Source of the DNA: JADKIH01 sp964595205
GTDB taxonomy: Bacteria > Bacteroidota > Bacteroidia > AKYH767-A > 2013-40CM-41-45
Reading direction: 5' to 3'
Assembly (NCBI GenBank): GCA_964595205.1
Contig: CAZQOQ010000035.1
Coordinates: 143,152 to 207,151, forward strand
DNA length: 64,000 nt
Part shown: piece after piece, positions 51,011 through 60,448 of the stretch
How positions within the stretch are numbered: the stretch's first letter is position 1
Layout: each line of letters opens with the position of its first letter
Made by a program: the position numbers and the translations under genes
The notes under the pieces: model-generated
Told to the model about the DNA's origin: nothing
The model's input: the letters and a program-made list of their open reading frames with translations, nothing else
The model's database searches: none

Positions 51011-54000
51011 TTAGAAATCGACTACCGTCTTCTCTGACAGGTAAACAATCTTTGCCTCGACCGAATTGTAATCCATCGACTTCAGTAAATCCGCATATTT
51101 TCGAATTTGTTCCTCATGTTTAACATCCCGCCTTCCCGTTTTAAAATCGATGACAATCGCTTTATTGTCCCTGACAATCACCCGGTCGGGCCGGAAGACT
51201 TCACCGTCCGGCTGAATGATGTCTCTCTCGGCCAAAACGGAAAAACCTTCATCGAATAGTTTTCCTATTTCAGCGGTAGCCATCACCTCGCTGATTTCAC
51301 GTTTTAGAAATGCCGTCTCATCACTTCCCAGCATACCTTCGAAGACCAGTTTATCGATCACTGATTCGATTTCCGTTGCCTTTTCAATGCCTGCCAGTAC
51401 CGAATGAACAAGTATTCCGTAACTCCTGCCGGAAATTTTTTTGTTATCGAGCAGCGACAACAGGTCACCTGAATGTGAACGAAGCGTCATCTTATTCTGC
51501 CATTTCGTAATGGGATATTCACTCATCTGCACGGATTGAAATTCTCCGCTTTGTACTGTACCGACTTCCCGTTTCTCAAATTTTCCCACTTCAAATACCT
51601 GATCGTTTAACGATGGGTCAATCTTTTTACACGTCCTGTAAATTAATTTTGAAACCGAATTGAGGTCTCGCTCATTGTCGGCGATGCAGCTTATGTACAA
51701 TTTCTCCTCCGCACGGGTAAATGCAACATATAAAAGATTCAGGTTGTCGATAACCGTGTTGCTGATCTCTTCGAGATATTCCTCGCTGAAATAAGAATCC
51801 TTCAAACGGTTGCTCGTCATTACCGCCACCGGGCCGAGCTTTTCATAGGGAGTATTTTCCGTTTTCATCCATTTGATCTCGTTTGTCTTCGGCAACAAAT
51901 CCCATTCTGCAAGAGGAATCATCACCACCGGGAACTGCAGTCCCTTGGAACGATGGATGCTCATGATGCGTATGGCATTCGTATTCGCAGGAACGATTAC
52001 CGAACTCTCACGGATTTTTTTGGAATTGTCCCACCACTGCAGAAACCCTTCGAGGCTGCTGTTGATCCTGCTCGTGTATTCAAGCACGAGATCCTGGAAA
52101 CGCTGAATGTATGCATCTGGAGTTTTATTGAGTCCGAAGATGCTGATTATCTCCTCGCATAATTCATACACGGGAAGCCGCGATAACCCGGACAGATTAG
52201 CGGTGAAATCCCGCGGCAGGATTTTGTTGAAGACATTTTCTTCCAGGCCTTCGAAGAGCACCGGATTTTTTTGAGCCTTGCTTTTCCTTTGGCCGCTTTG
52301 CCTGTGATCGGCAAAAAGCTCATGAAGATCCGCATTTCCCCTTTCAGAAACATACAGACTGTAAAAGTAAATAATCTCGCTCCTCGCAATCGTATTTGAA
52401 TTATTGCTTAGGAAACGGAAAACATTCATTAGGAATTCAATCTTCGGCGATGCAGAGATCAGCAGCGAATCCGGTGAAATGATTTCCTGTATGCCATTCT
52501 GAAAAAGATAATTTGCGATCTCATTGCCATCGCTGTTTTTTCTCACGAGGATGCAGATGTCCTTGTATGAATAACCGTTTCCCAGTAATTCACGGATGTT
52601 TTTCAGCATCTCTGCCATCGCATTGTTCTTCCATCCGGAATCCTCATCATCCGTGGATCTCGTGTTCTCAAAAAAGTTAAATCGGATATAACCCCCGTGA
52701 TGGTTTTTTGAAGTCGTCTCCTGCACGATATCAGGACCGTAAGCAAGTCTGAGAGGAGGGAAGTCGTTCATCTCGACCTGCTCATTGGCGATTTCGGGCG
52801 CATGAGAGAAAAAATCGTTGTTGAAGTCGACGATGATTCTCCTGCTCCTGAAGTTTACTGAAAGTACTTCTTCCTTAAGCATCGATCGGAATTGCTTCAA
52901 ATCATTCATGAGGCCGCTCAGCAGCAGGTTCATATTGCCGCCTCTCCAGCGGTAAACTGACTGCTTTGCGTCGCCCACGACGAGCGTCGTAAATCCGCTG
53001 CCGAGTGCATTGACGAAGAGAGGCAACAGGTTTTTCCACTGCAAAATACTCGTATCCTGGAATTCGTCGATCAAAAGGTGCTTATAACGGTTCCCGGTCT
53101 TCTCGAAAAGAAATGGCGCATCGCTGTCGTGGATCACATCGCTCAGCAACCGCGTAGTATCGGACAATAAGATGATGTTGTTCTCATTCCGGTATGCGCT
53201 GAATTTTTTCTGCAGGTCGTTCACGATTCCAAAGAGGTAAATCTTCCGGAGAATTTCGGTGGAGGTGATATAGTCCCTGTAATTTTCCTCCATATACTTC
53301 ATGATTTGACGCAGTGAAGGGATCAGTTTCTTATCGGCCAAAGCGATGATCTCCTCACGACGAGCACTCTTTTTTGTCGCCCAGCGCTCTGCATTTTCGA
53401 CCGAATCCGTCACCCGTTTGCCGGGAGTATAGTTTTCCGGTTTATCCCCTGAGATGATTTTCTGAAAATACCCGGCCGGTCCACCCGATCCAAATGCAAA
53501 TTCAGAAATATCGAGGCCGTTTTGTTCAATGATCCTGAGTGCTTCCTCACCAAACTCCTTCATTCTTTTCTGAAAGCCGGACTTCGTTTTCCTTAGCGCG
53601 TTGTAATGTTCATGAATTTCTTCTCTCGTGAGTATCACAGCCTGGTGCCTTTCTTCACGGAAGAGTTCCCGGGCAACGGATTCAATGTCTTTCTCGAGAT
53701 TCCAGCCCCTTTCATCGTCGATCTTCTGGATGGCCAATTCAGTCATCCAGTCGGTAAGTTCCTTATCGACGCCAATATCCTTCAGCAGGCGATCGCTAAC
53801 ATCCATGATTGCATCCGTGAGTTCGACCTGTACCTGCATGTTGATGGGAAGGTGGATCTCCCTGGCAAGTGCACGCAGAATGCGTTGAAAAAAACTGTCG
53901 ATGGTACTTACCGAAAAAGATGAATAATCGTGTAAAATATTTTTCAGGGCCTTTTCCGAAAGTGAAATCAGATCAACTTCCGGGAGCTCTCCGGTGAGGA

Positions 54001-54214
54001 TAGATTTAAGGGGACTGTCTTCACCGTTTGCGAGAGAAACCAATGCCTCGATGATGCGACTCTTCATCTCTTCGGCGGCCTTGTTGGTGAAGGTAATCGC
54101 AAGCACCGATTTATAGTCCTCGGGGTGCCGGAGGACGATCTTCAGGTACTCGAGAACGAGGGTGAATGTCTTTCCCGAACCGGCGGAAGATCTGTATATT
54201 TTGAGGTTATCCAA
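51011..54214 (-). CDS. AddA/RecB-like UvrD-type helicase with PD-(D/E)XK nuclease domain
   Basis: 1067 residues. Helicase motifs: Walker A RSSAGSGKTFTLVLEYL at residues 9-25, LLIDEFQDTSILQWKNLLPL (motif II), VVGDAKQSVYRWRGGNMNLL (motif III), the segment VNFRSRRIIVDFNNDFF and IMSIHRSKGLQFPVVMIPLA (motif V) with FTRAEEKLYIS (motif VI). The C-terminal nuclease core is GEVFRPDRVIVRDNKAIVID then FKTGRR (D...D-x-K). Such proteins process double-strand breaks with an AddB partner, which is not present here. Confidence 0.93.
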   Translation of the reverse strand: MDNLKIYRSSAGSGKTFTLVLEYLKIVLRHPEDYKSVLAITFTNKAAEEMKSRIIEALVSLANGEDSPLKSILTGELPEVDLISLSEKALKNILHDYSSFSVSTIDSFFQRILRALAREIHLPINMQVQVELTDAIMDVSDRLLKDIGVDKELTDWMTELAIQKIDDERGWNLEKDIESVARELFREERHQAVILTREEIHEHYNALRKTKSGFQKRMKEFGEEALRIIEQNGLDISEFAFGSGGPAGYFQKIISGDKPENYTPGKRVTDSVENAERWATKKSARREEIIALADKKLIPSLRQIMKYMEENYRDYITSTEILRKIYLFGIVNDLQKKFSAYRNENNIILLSDTTRLLSDVIHDSDAPFLFEKTGNRYKHLLIDEFQDTSILQWKNLLPLFVNALGSGFTTLVVGDAKQSVYRWRGGNMNLLLSGLMNDLKQFRSMLKEEVLSVNFRSRRIIVDFNNDFFSHAPEIANEQVEMNDFPPLRLAYGPDIVQETTSKNHHGGYIRFNFFENTRSTDDEDSGWKNNAMAEMLKNIRELLGNGYSYKDICILVRKNSDGNEIANYLFQNGIQEIISPDSLLISASPKIEFLMNVFRFLSNNSNTIARSEIIYFYSLYVSERGNADLHELFADHRQSGQRKSKAQKNPVLFEGLEENVFNKILPRDFTANLSGLSRLPVYELCEEIISIFGLNKTPDAYIQRFQDLVLEYTSRINSSLEGFLQWWDNSKKIRESSVIVPANTNAIRIMSIHRSKGLQFPVVMIPLAEWDLLPKTNEIKWMKTENTPYEKLGPVAVMTSNRLKDSYFSEEYLEEISNTVIDNLNLLYVAFTRAEEKLYISCIADNERDLNSVSKLIYRTCKKIDPSLNDQVFEVGKFEKREVGTVQSGEFQSVQMSEYPITKWQNKMTLRSHSGDLLSLLDNKKISGRSYGILVHSVLAGIEKATEIESVIDKLVFEGMLGSDETAFLKREISEVMATAEIGKLFDEGFSVLAERDIIQPDGEVFRPDRVIVRDNKAIVIDFKTGRRDVKHEEQIRKYADLLKSMDYNSVEAKIVYLSEKTVVDF

Positions 54215-54234
54215 TCGATTAAGAGAATTGAAAT

Positions 54235-54663
54235 TTATTTTTCCAAAAATTCCACGAGTGATTTATTAATGATATGATCCCAGCCGATACGGAAATTGCT
54301 CTTGTCAAAATCCGGATTATCCTCCGGGAAAGTTTCAATTCCGGAATGAGTCAGACGCAGAAGCGTTTGATTTTCCTGCTCTGACAATTCAAAATTTACG
54401 TATGAAATGCCGGTAAAGCCCTTGTATTTCCAGCTGTAAGTCAGCTTCTTTTCCTGAACGACATCCGTAATCTCGCAAAGATGCAGGTATTGCTTTTCGG
54501 GAGACGGCCCGCCGCTGAATTCGAATCTGAAACCGGCGCGGGGGATGAATTCAATGAGGTCAAAGTACCACGACTTCATCTGATCTCTGTCAGTAATTGC
54601 CTTCCAGACTTTCGAAACGGGAGCATTGATAAGTCTTTCCACGATGACCGGCTGATTTTCCAT
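54235..54663 (-). CDS. SRPBCC/AHSA1-domain protein
   Basis: 142 residues, an activator of Hsp90 ATPase homologue 1-like fold: VERLINAPVSKVWKAITDRD at the start and the long terminal helix SNFRIGWDHIINKSLVEFLE. The central strands KKLTYSWKYKGFTGISYVNF and LRLTHSGIET match the family. Bacterial members bind hydrophobic ligands; the ligand is unknown. Its start is 154 bases from the divergent SpmAB-like gene. Confidence 0.88.
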   Translation of the reverse strand: MENQPVIVERLINAPVSKVWKAITDRDQMKSWYFDLIEFIPRAGFRFEFSGGPSPEKQYLHLCEITDVVQEKKLTYSWKYKGFTGISYVNFELSEQENQTLLRLTHSGIETFPEDNPDFDKSNFRIGWDHIINKSLVEFLEK

Positions 54664-54816
54664 TGTATGAGTTTATAACGGCGAAAGCAATATCGGAATT
54701 TTTCATTGCATTAACGGCAGTTTCGTATGGCGTAAAGTTATTCATTTCATCCTGTTCATACTTTCTTCGTTCCATTCTGATGACATTCATTTTTATTATT
54801 TCCTTGCGACTCAAAT

Positions 54817-56250
54817 ATGGTACTCAGCCGTTTCTGGTCATACATAATTGCGGGCAGCATCATCTACATGCTCGTGCTGCTTGCTACGGGCAGACTTTAT
54901 ACGATCGGGCAGGTGGTGAACGGTAAACAAAACGACGCATTGCTCGTGGCGGAGATTCCGGTCAGTGAATTTATTTCCGGCGATACATCATTGTATTACG
55001 CAATCATCGAATCCCGATCTGCGGGGGTTCAAAGAGGAGATACGTTGTACCAGTTGAATGAAAGCGGCACGGTACTGATCTCTGCGGGCAGGCAACCGGC
55101 TGATGGTATTTTTGCCACATGCAAGAATACGATCATGGATCTGTGGCTTCCGCTGATCGGTTACCTGACTTTTTTCTGCGGACTGCTTAATTTACTTAGC
55201 GATTCGAATGCATTGGGAAAGCTGGCGAAGATTCTCACGCCACTCTTCGTAAAGATCTTTCCCGAACTGCCGAAGTCGCATCCCGCTTACGGCTACATGA
55301 CGATGAATTTTGCGGCTAATTTCCTGGGACTCGATAATGCAGCGACACCGTTCGGACTGAAAGCGATGGAGAGCATGCAGGAGGTAAATGAAAATAAGTC
55401 GCGTGCGTCGAACAGCCAGATCATGTTTCTGTGTCTGCATGCGGCCGGACTCACACTGATACCGACTTCGATCATCGGTTATCGTGCGGCGCAACATGCG
55501 GCCAACCCGGCCGACATCATGCTTCCATGCATCATAACATCGTTTATCGGTACGATAGCTGCGCTGGTATTTGTGAGTATCAAGCAGAGGATAAATTTAT
55601 TGAACGGTGCGATCATTCTCCTTATTACCGGTATCAGTGCAGTTATCGGTTTACTGCTGTTTTACATCACGAGACTTGGTACCCTGGAAAAGATTCACTT
55701 CACGGGTAACATGAGCAATGCAATTTTGCTTGTCATCATTTTGGCCATCGTTACATACAGCATTTTTCACGAAAAGGTATTCAAGCTGAACCAGACGAAT
55801 ATTTTCGATTCATTCGTAACGGGAGCGAAGGATGGTTTCACGACGGGAGTGAGGGTGTTGCCTTACATGATTGCCATGCTCGTCGCCTTAAGCATTTTTA
55901 GAAATTCAGGTCTGATGGAAATAGTGATGAAGGGAATTCGTGCGGTGATGAATGTGTTTAATGTGGATCCGCAGGTTACCAATGCCATTCCTGTTGCATT
56001 GATGCGTCCCTTTAGCGCCGGCGGCTCGCGTGGTTTCATGCTTGATGCCATGAAGACCTTTGGTCCGGACAGTCTGACGGGGCAGCTCTCTTGTCTCTTC
56101 CAGGGAGCGGCAGAGACGACTTTTTATGTGATTGCTTTGTATTTCGGTTCGGTGAATATTAAAGAGACCCGTTACACGCTTGGAGTTATGTTGCTGGTGG
56201 ATTTGGTTTGTGTGATAGCGGGTGTGATTGTTTGTAAGATGTATTTTTAA
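54817..56250 (+). CDS. Nucleoside-recognition domain membrane protein (fused SpmA/SpmB-like)
   Basis: 477 residues. Two tandem Gate/nucleoside-recognition domains, with about ten membrane helices, correspond to SpmA then SpmB fused in one chain: MTMNFAANFLGLDNAATPFG with LKAMESMQEVN in the first half and TGVRVLPYMIAMLVALSIFR plus LMRPFSAGGSRGFMLDAMKT in the second. Spore maturation refers to the Bacillus homologues; fused forms are common in non-sporulating Bacteroidota, where the solute moved is unknown. Confidence 0.92.
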   Translation: MVLSRFWSYIIAGSIIYMLVLLATGRLYTIGQVVNGKQNDALLVAEIPVSEFISGDTSLYYAIIESRSAGVQRGDTLYQLNESGTVLISAGRQPADGIFATCKNTIMDLWLPLIGYLTFFCGLLNLLSDSNALGKLAKILTPLFVKIFPELPKSHPAYGYMTMNFAANFLGLDNAATPFGLKAMESMQEVNENKSRASNSQIMFLCLHAAGLTLIPTSIIGYRAAQHAANPADIMLPCIITSFIGTIAALVFVSIKQRINLLNGAIILLITGISAVIGLLLFYITRLGTLEKIHFTGNMSNAILLVIILAIVTYSIFHEKVFKLNQTNIFDSFVTGAKDGFTTGVRVLPYMIAMLVALSIFRNSGLMEIVMKGIRAVMNVFNVDPQVTNAIPVALMRPFSAGGSRGFMLDAMKTFGPDSLTGQLSCLFQGAAETTFYVIALYFGSVNIKETRYTLGVMLLVDLVCVIAGVIVCKMYF

Positions 56251-56320
56251 TTTTGAGAGATTTTCAATTTCTGATTTACATTTTACTGGAATAGTTACTT
56301 TATTAAAATTTAATTTTAAC

Positions 56321-56360
56321 CACAAAGAACACAAAGGTTAATCACAGAGTTCACAAAGAA
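56321..56360. repeat. 9-bp periodic array CACAAAGNN between convergent genes
   Basis: CACAAAGAA, CACAAAGGT, a 4-base interruption, CACAGAGTT, CACAAAGAA. It lies in the 125-bp space between the SpmAB-like and M20 gene ends, 15 bases beyond the M20 stop on the minus strand. Confidence 0.6.
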
Positions 56361-56375
56361 AGAAAGTATAACTTT

Positions 56376-57683
56376 TTATTTTTTATTCAACTCCATGTAA
56401 TCAAAAACGAGGTTGCAAAATGCATTTATACCCGTCGTAAAAGAACTGTCGTCGATTATAAATCCCGGTGTGTGATGCGGTGAAGCAGTTTTCGGGTCTT
56501 TACCTTTTGGCAATCCGCCGATGAAGAAATACAAGCCAGGAACCTTTTGCGCATAGAAAGAAAAATCTTCCGCGCCGGTAATGGCAGGGGAGAGAACCAC
56601 ATTTTCCTTGCCGGCGGCTTTTTGCAGAGATGGAAGCATGGCATTTGTTAGTTCGATATTATTAAAAGTTACAGGGTAGTGAACAGAATAGGGAAGCTGA
56701 ACAGTTGCAGTGGCACCGGCAGCTTCAGCGGTCTTGGTAACGATCTGACGAATGCGGTCGAATACCATCTTTTCGTCTTCGTCAGTAAACGTTCTCACAG
56801 TTCCCACCATTTCCACCTGTTCGGGAATAATATTGAAACGATTGCCGCCGTTGATTGCGCCGACCGTAACCACGGCAGGATTTTGTGTAAGATCAACGTT
56901 CCTGCTAACAATGGTCTGAAGGCTGTTTACGATTTGCGCCGAAACGACAATCGGGTCGATGGCAGCCCAGGGTTTTGATCCATGCGAAGGCTTGCCTGTC
57001 ACCACTATTTTAAAGTCGCCCGTGCCGGCCATCGTTGCGCCGGGATGATAGGAAATTTTTCCTGACTCCAGTTCGGCTTTCATGTGCAGACCGAAGATCA
57101 CATCCACCTTCGGATTCTCTAGCACGCCTTCCTTCACCATCAGCTCGCCGCCATATTCTTCACCTTTAGGCGCGCCTTCTTCTGCCGGCTGAAAAATAAA
57201 TTTAATGGTGCCATGTAAATCTTTTTTCATGCCTGCTAAGATCTCAGCCACGCCCATGAGGATTGCAGTATGTGCATCATGACCACAGGCATGCATTACG
57301 TCCGTTTCCTTTCCGTTGTAGGTAGATTTTGCTTTCGATGCAAATGGCAGATCATTCTTTTCCGTTACAGGCAGCGCGTCCATGTCTGCTCTCAGCGCAA
57401 TCACAGGCCCGGGCTTGTCGCCTTTTAATATTCCTACCACACCGGTTACTGCTACACCGGTTTTAACTTCCATGCCGAGCGATTGTAAATGCTTTGCTAC
57501 AATGGATGACGTCCTGGTTTCCCTGTTTCCCAATTCAGGATGCTCATGGAAATCGTGCCGCCAGTTAATAACTTTTGCTTCGATCCTGTCGGCATTTTTG
57601 CTGATCGCATCTTCGTAACTGGCCTTCTGAGAAACAGCATGAAAAGAAAACAATAAAAAAATGACATGGAGAATATATTTCAT
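56376..57683 (-). CDS. Secreted M20-family amidohydrolase
   Basis: 435 residues with signal peptide MKYILHVIFLLFSFHAVSQK. Zinc and catalytic motifs: WRHDFHEHPELGNRE, then MHACGHDAHTAILMGVAEIL, FQPAEEGAPKGEEYGGELMV, VDVIFGLHMKAELESG and PAITGAEDFSFYAQKVPGLY. A peptidase dimerisation domain lies at about 210-320 (GTGDFKIVVTGKPSHGSKPW). The family hydrolyses N-acyl amino acids (hippurate, indole-acetyl-amino acids) or dipeptides; the signal peptide places this one in the periplasm. Confidence 0.93.
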   Translation of the reverse strand: MKYILHVIFLLFSFHAVSQKASYEDAISKNADRIEAKVINWRHDFHEHPELGNRETRTSSIVAKHLQSLGMEVKTGVAVTGVVGILKGDKPGPVIALRADMDALPVTEKNDLPFASKAKSTYNGKETDVMHACGHDAHTAILMGVAEILAGMKKDLHGTIKFIFQPAEEGAPKGEEYGGELMVKEGVLENPKVDVIFGLHMKAELESGKISYHPGATMAGTGDFKIVVTGKPSHGSKPWAAIDPIVVSAQIVNSLQTIVSRNVDLTQNPAVVTVGAINGGNRFNIIPEQVEMVGTVRTFTDEDEKMVFDRIRQIVTKTAEAAGATATVQLPYSVHYPVTFNNIELTNAMLPSLQKAAGKENVVLSPAITGAEDFSFYAQKVPGLYFFIGGLPKGKDPKTASPHHTPGFIIDDSSFTTGINAFCNLVFDYMELNKK

Positions 57684-57838
57684 ATCTACTGGATTTTATA
57701 TAACTAATTAACGTGAAGGATTGTCCTATTCTCCATCGTGAATTTAACATCAAAGTAAACCTTGAATGGTTAATGGGTTCCAAAATAAGAAGAATTACTA
57801 AAATTGTTAGAAATTCGCAAAACCTGGCCGTGTGAAGT

Positions 57839-58405
57839 TTATTCCTTCGTAATTAAGTCAACGTCTTTCAAAACCCAATAGCCCCAAAAACCTTCCTTCA
57901 ATATTACTTCAATTTGTCTTGCGTTTAATGCAGATTTAGTCAATGACTCGTGGCAGATAATTTCGTGAGGTTTCCCTTTTATGTTTACTGTCACAACAGG
58001 GTCTAAGCCCCTGTTATATCGTTGGTGGTTGTGCTGCAGGTTCACATTTTCAATTTCTAATATTTCTGTCGTTAATGGTTTCACTGAAAAATTATCATTT
58101 GTCCAAATGAATAGAAATGCAACGATTAGTCCTATTGTCAGGTTGTGAATAAAAGCCCAGAATAAATTGAAATTATATTTGTAGAATTTGAAAAATAAAA
58201 GTGTAACTAAAACGTCTGCTGAAACTATAATTATACAAAGGTCTTTTATAGGAATTAGCAAAAAGTTTGAATTATAGTAAATGAGCCACAGACAAAATAG
58301 TCCTAAGTAAACTAAATTCTGATAGATTGCACCATACTTTTCCCTAACCTTGAAAAAGTTAAAGAAGTCAATGAAGTCGTTTATGTCTTTTCCTGTAAAT
58401 GGCAT
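57839..58405 (-). CDS. Orphan membrane protein
   Basis: 188 residues, not recognised. Three to four membrane helices in the first 115 residues (VYLGLFCLWLIYYNSNFLLI, LCIIIVSADVLVTLLFFKFY, FIHNLTIGLIVAFLFIWTND) are followed by a soluble C-terminal domain of about 75 residues. Codon use is AT-richer than in the flanking core genes. It follows a second orphan gene by 2 bases on the same strand, as an apparent two-gene unit of likely accessory origin. Confidence 0.65.
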   Translation of the reverse strand: MPFTGKDINDFIDFFNFFKVREKYGAIYQNLVYLGLFCLWLIYYNSNFLLIPIKDLCIIIVSADVLVTLLFFKFYKYNFNLFWAFIHNLTIGLIVAFLFIWTNDNFSVKPLTTEILEIENVNLQHNHQRYNRGLDPVVTVNIKGKPHEIICHESLTKSALNARQIEVILKEGFWGYWVLKDVDLITKE

Positions 58406-58407
58406 TT

Positions 58408-58791
58408 TCAGGAAAATAAAATGGTTAAAGCATAAAGTGCAACTCCGATAAGGATAAGTTTTATTCTATTACTTGCTTTTAAAGTATAGCCGTCTCGTCT
58501 TAAATACCAGCCGTGAAATAATTCTCTTGGCCAAAAGAGAACAATACAAATTTTATCAAACACGCTGTAATCTTGTACTGCAATTTCAGTCATTTTTTGC
58601 TCAACACTTTTTTCATGCTCTGCAAGAAGTTCGTTGTAACGGTTGTCAATGTCCGTTTGAGAAATTTTCCTTTTGTGAAGTTCCTTTTTAGCAAGTTCAA
58701 TGGCTTTTGCCTGATATTCGTCGGTTGAACTTTTGCTGATAATTATCAACTCGTCTGTTTCTCTGTTTTCTATTGGCGGATTAAATTCCAT
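58408..58791 (-). CDS. Orphan protein with C-terminal membrane helix
   Basis: 127 residues, not recognised. An acidic N-terminal half with a predicted coiled coil (QAKAIELAKKELHKRKISQT) precedes KICIVLFWPRELFHGWYLRR and a final membrane helix, RIKLILIGVALYALTILFS. It is followed after 2 bases by the 57839-58405 membrane protein. The pair may work together; nothing indicates what they do. Confidence 0.6.
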   Translation of the reverse strand: MEFNPPIENRETDELIIISKSSTDEYQAKAIELAKKELHKRKISQTDIDNRYNELLAEHEKSVEQKMTEIAVQDYSVFDKICIVLFWPRELFHGWYLRRDGYTLKASNRIKLILIGVALYALTILFS

Positions 58792-58867
58792 TTTTTCTGA
58801 TTGGTTCTTGATAAATTTATCGTCAGCCGGGCCGGCAGGCTTTATAGCTTTTATTAATACATGTGCG

Positions 58868-59010
58868 TTACTCCCCCCACATATGATAGAGAGTCATTTC
58901 ATTTTGATCAGAATTCAGTAAAATAAAACCATTAGTCCTTATCTCTTCCTGTGTTCCCGGGTCTATACTGATGTAATTTGTAGTAAACGATAATACTTGA
59001 ATGTTACCTG
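58868..59010 (-). pseudogene. Out-of-frame continuation of the 59004-59981 lipoprotein
   Basis: Immediately beyond the early stop of the lipoprotein gene, the neighbouring frame stays open for about 46 codons (GNIQVLSFTTNYISIDPGTQ...) to a TAA at 58868. It reads as a plausible protein end. One extra base near 59009 would account for the break. Either a real frameshift mutation or an assembly/read error. Confidence 0.45.
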
Positions 59011-59981
59011 TTATCCGTTTGCATTGTTGAAACATCATAAGATGAACCGGTAATAGTGAATGTCCCGTCTGAATTTTGTTTGATGGAATATCCTTTTTCT
59101 GATAAAGAACTTTCACCAAATTCCCTTTGCCAAATTTCATTTCCGCCATTGTCAGTTTTCAAAAGAAGAACCTGACTGTAACCGATTGAAGTATGATAGC
59201 CACAAGTCAGCAAATCTCCGCTTGTTAATTCAATGGTGGAATATCCCCATATCCATGTTCCTGCACCAATTGTCGTTTTCCATAATTGGTTTCCGCTTGC
59301 ATCAACCTTAAGAAGAAACAATCCTCCTGGGTTGCTGTTATCCTCATTTGTTCCGCTAACAAGGTATTCACCATTTTGAGTTTCCATTAGATGAAATGGA
59401 ATTTCCTGATCCTGGTCGGGAAAAGTTCTTGTCCAGAGGGTGTCACCATTGTAGTTAACCTTAATTAAATAAATATCAGCAAAACTTTGCGGGGGAAAAC
59501 TGTAAGAAATGCCGCATAGTAAAATGTTACCATCGATTGTGTTAATAACCTCATAACCGTAATCCTCATCAGCACCGCCATAGGTTTTTGTCCAAACGGT
59601 GTCACCGCTTGAATTCGTTTTTACAAGAAGTATATCCCAGTCTGAGACAGAAAAATTCCTTGATGTCCTGCCACAAATAAAAAGATCCCGGCCTGGTGAT
59701 TGAGTAATTGCAGAAGCAAAGCTGTTATTGCCTGCCGTAAAATCCTTACGCCATATTTCACTACCTGCTTTTGTAATTTTCAGAATAGAAAGGTTTGTAC
59801 CTGAATTTCCGCAAATCACTAAGTTGTTGTCGGATGAAACCAATGTAGAGTTATCATTCGTTCCGATAAGTCCGTTAAAAGTAAAATAAGTTGGATTTGG
59901 CTCGGGTGTTGGGTCAGGGTCTGTGTCCTTTCTGCAAGCCCAGATTAATGAAATGATTATAAGTATAAAGAGTTTTTTCAT
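59004..59981 (-). CDS. Lipoprotein with PQQ/WD-like repeats, probably frameshifted
   Basis: 325 codons before the stop. The signal MKKLFILIIISLIWACRKDT is a lipobox (IWAC), followed by a Asp/Pro/Glu-rich linker. Repeats of about 47 residues follow with a 'G-D-x-x-W-x-x-x-F/Y-G' theme (SGDTVWTKTYGGADEDYGYE, NGDTLWTRTFPDQDQEIPFH, GGNEIWQREFGESSLSEKGY), as in uncharacterised Bacteroidota surface propellers. The last repeat appears cut short: the next frame continues the protein-like reading (58868-59010). Confidence 0.7.
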   Translation of the reverse strand: MKKLFILIIISLIWACRKDTDPDPTPEPNPTYFTFNGLIGTNDNSTLVSSDNNLVICGNSGTNLSILKITKAGSEIWRKDFTAGNNSFASAITQSPGRDLFICGRTSRNFSVSDWDILLVKTNSSGDTVWTKTYGGADEDYGYEVINTIDGNILLCGISYSFPPQSFADIYLIKVNYNGDTLWTRTFPDQDQEIPFHLMETQNGEYLVSGTNEDNSNPGGLFLLKVDASGNQLWKTTIGAGTWIWGYSTIELTSGDLLTCGYHTSIGYSQVLLLKTDNGGNEIWQREFGESSLSEKGYSIKQNSDGTFTITGSSYDVSTMQTDNR

Positions 59982-60034
59982 TGCAATATTTTCCGTTTGA
60001 CAATGTCGTCAATTCGGAGCGTTAATATTGTCGA

Positions 60035-60128
60035 TAACGTGCGGCACGCAGCTTGCCGAAGTGCCGCCCTTCCATCATTTCAAATTTAGCGAAAATGTTT
60101 CAGGCGGCATTTTGGCAAGGTGATGTTA
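60035..60128 (-). repeat. attC-like imperfect hairpin A
   Basis: TAAC (60035-60038) and GTTA (60125-60128) flank a 17-bp inverted repeat: CTTGCCGAAGTGCCGCC at 60052-60068 pairs with GGCGGCATTTTGGCAAG at 60103-60119 with two mismatches that become G-T pairs in one of the two single strands. Read on the minus strand it lies 41 bases beyond the stop of the 60-codon gene at 60169, as a cassette recombination site would. The full seven-base attC core consensus is not met. Confidence 0.5.
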
Positions 60129-60168
60129 GTGGCGTGTGCTATTTATGAATGTAGCAATTCCAATTAAA

Positions 60169-60351
60169 TTACGAGTTTGCTTTTTTTCTCAATTCCAATC
60201 TTCCAAAATATTTCCCCATATAAAATGCTATTAAAACTAAAATCAGAGGATATTTTGAAAGTAATTCAGAATATCCGAATTCATTAATTAGTACAAGAAT
60301 TATTGTACTAATTATAATAAAAATGAAATCAATGATTGGTATATTTTTCAT
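60169..60351 (-). CDS. Small two-helix membrane protein
   Basis: 60 residues, almost all hydrophobic: helix 1 FIFIIISTIILVLINEFGYS and helix 2 YPLILVLIAFYMGKYFGRLE, ending in a basic tail (LRKKANS). No family recognised. It lies between two attC-like hairpins about 320 bases apart, in the right orientation to be a gene cassette. Could be a real small membrane protein or chance; the regular hydrophobic pattern favours the former. Confidence 0.5.
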   Translation of the reverse strand: MKNIPIIDFIFIIISTIILVLINEFGYSELLSKYPLILVLIAFYMGKYFGRLELRKKANS

Positions 60352-60448
60352 ATAGATAGAATTATTGATTAAATATTTTGGGATAACAATTTACAAATAT
60401 TAATTGATAGATTAGAATTCATTTTGCAGCGACGATATGCATTGCTGC

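Noticed and set aside
54590..54926. Overlapping frames between the SRPBCC and SpmAB-like genes
   Set aside because: They overlap the real genes' starts, have no recognisable features and are explained by the divergent intergenic region.
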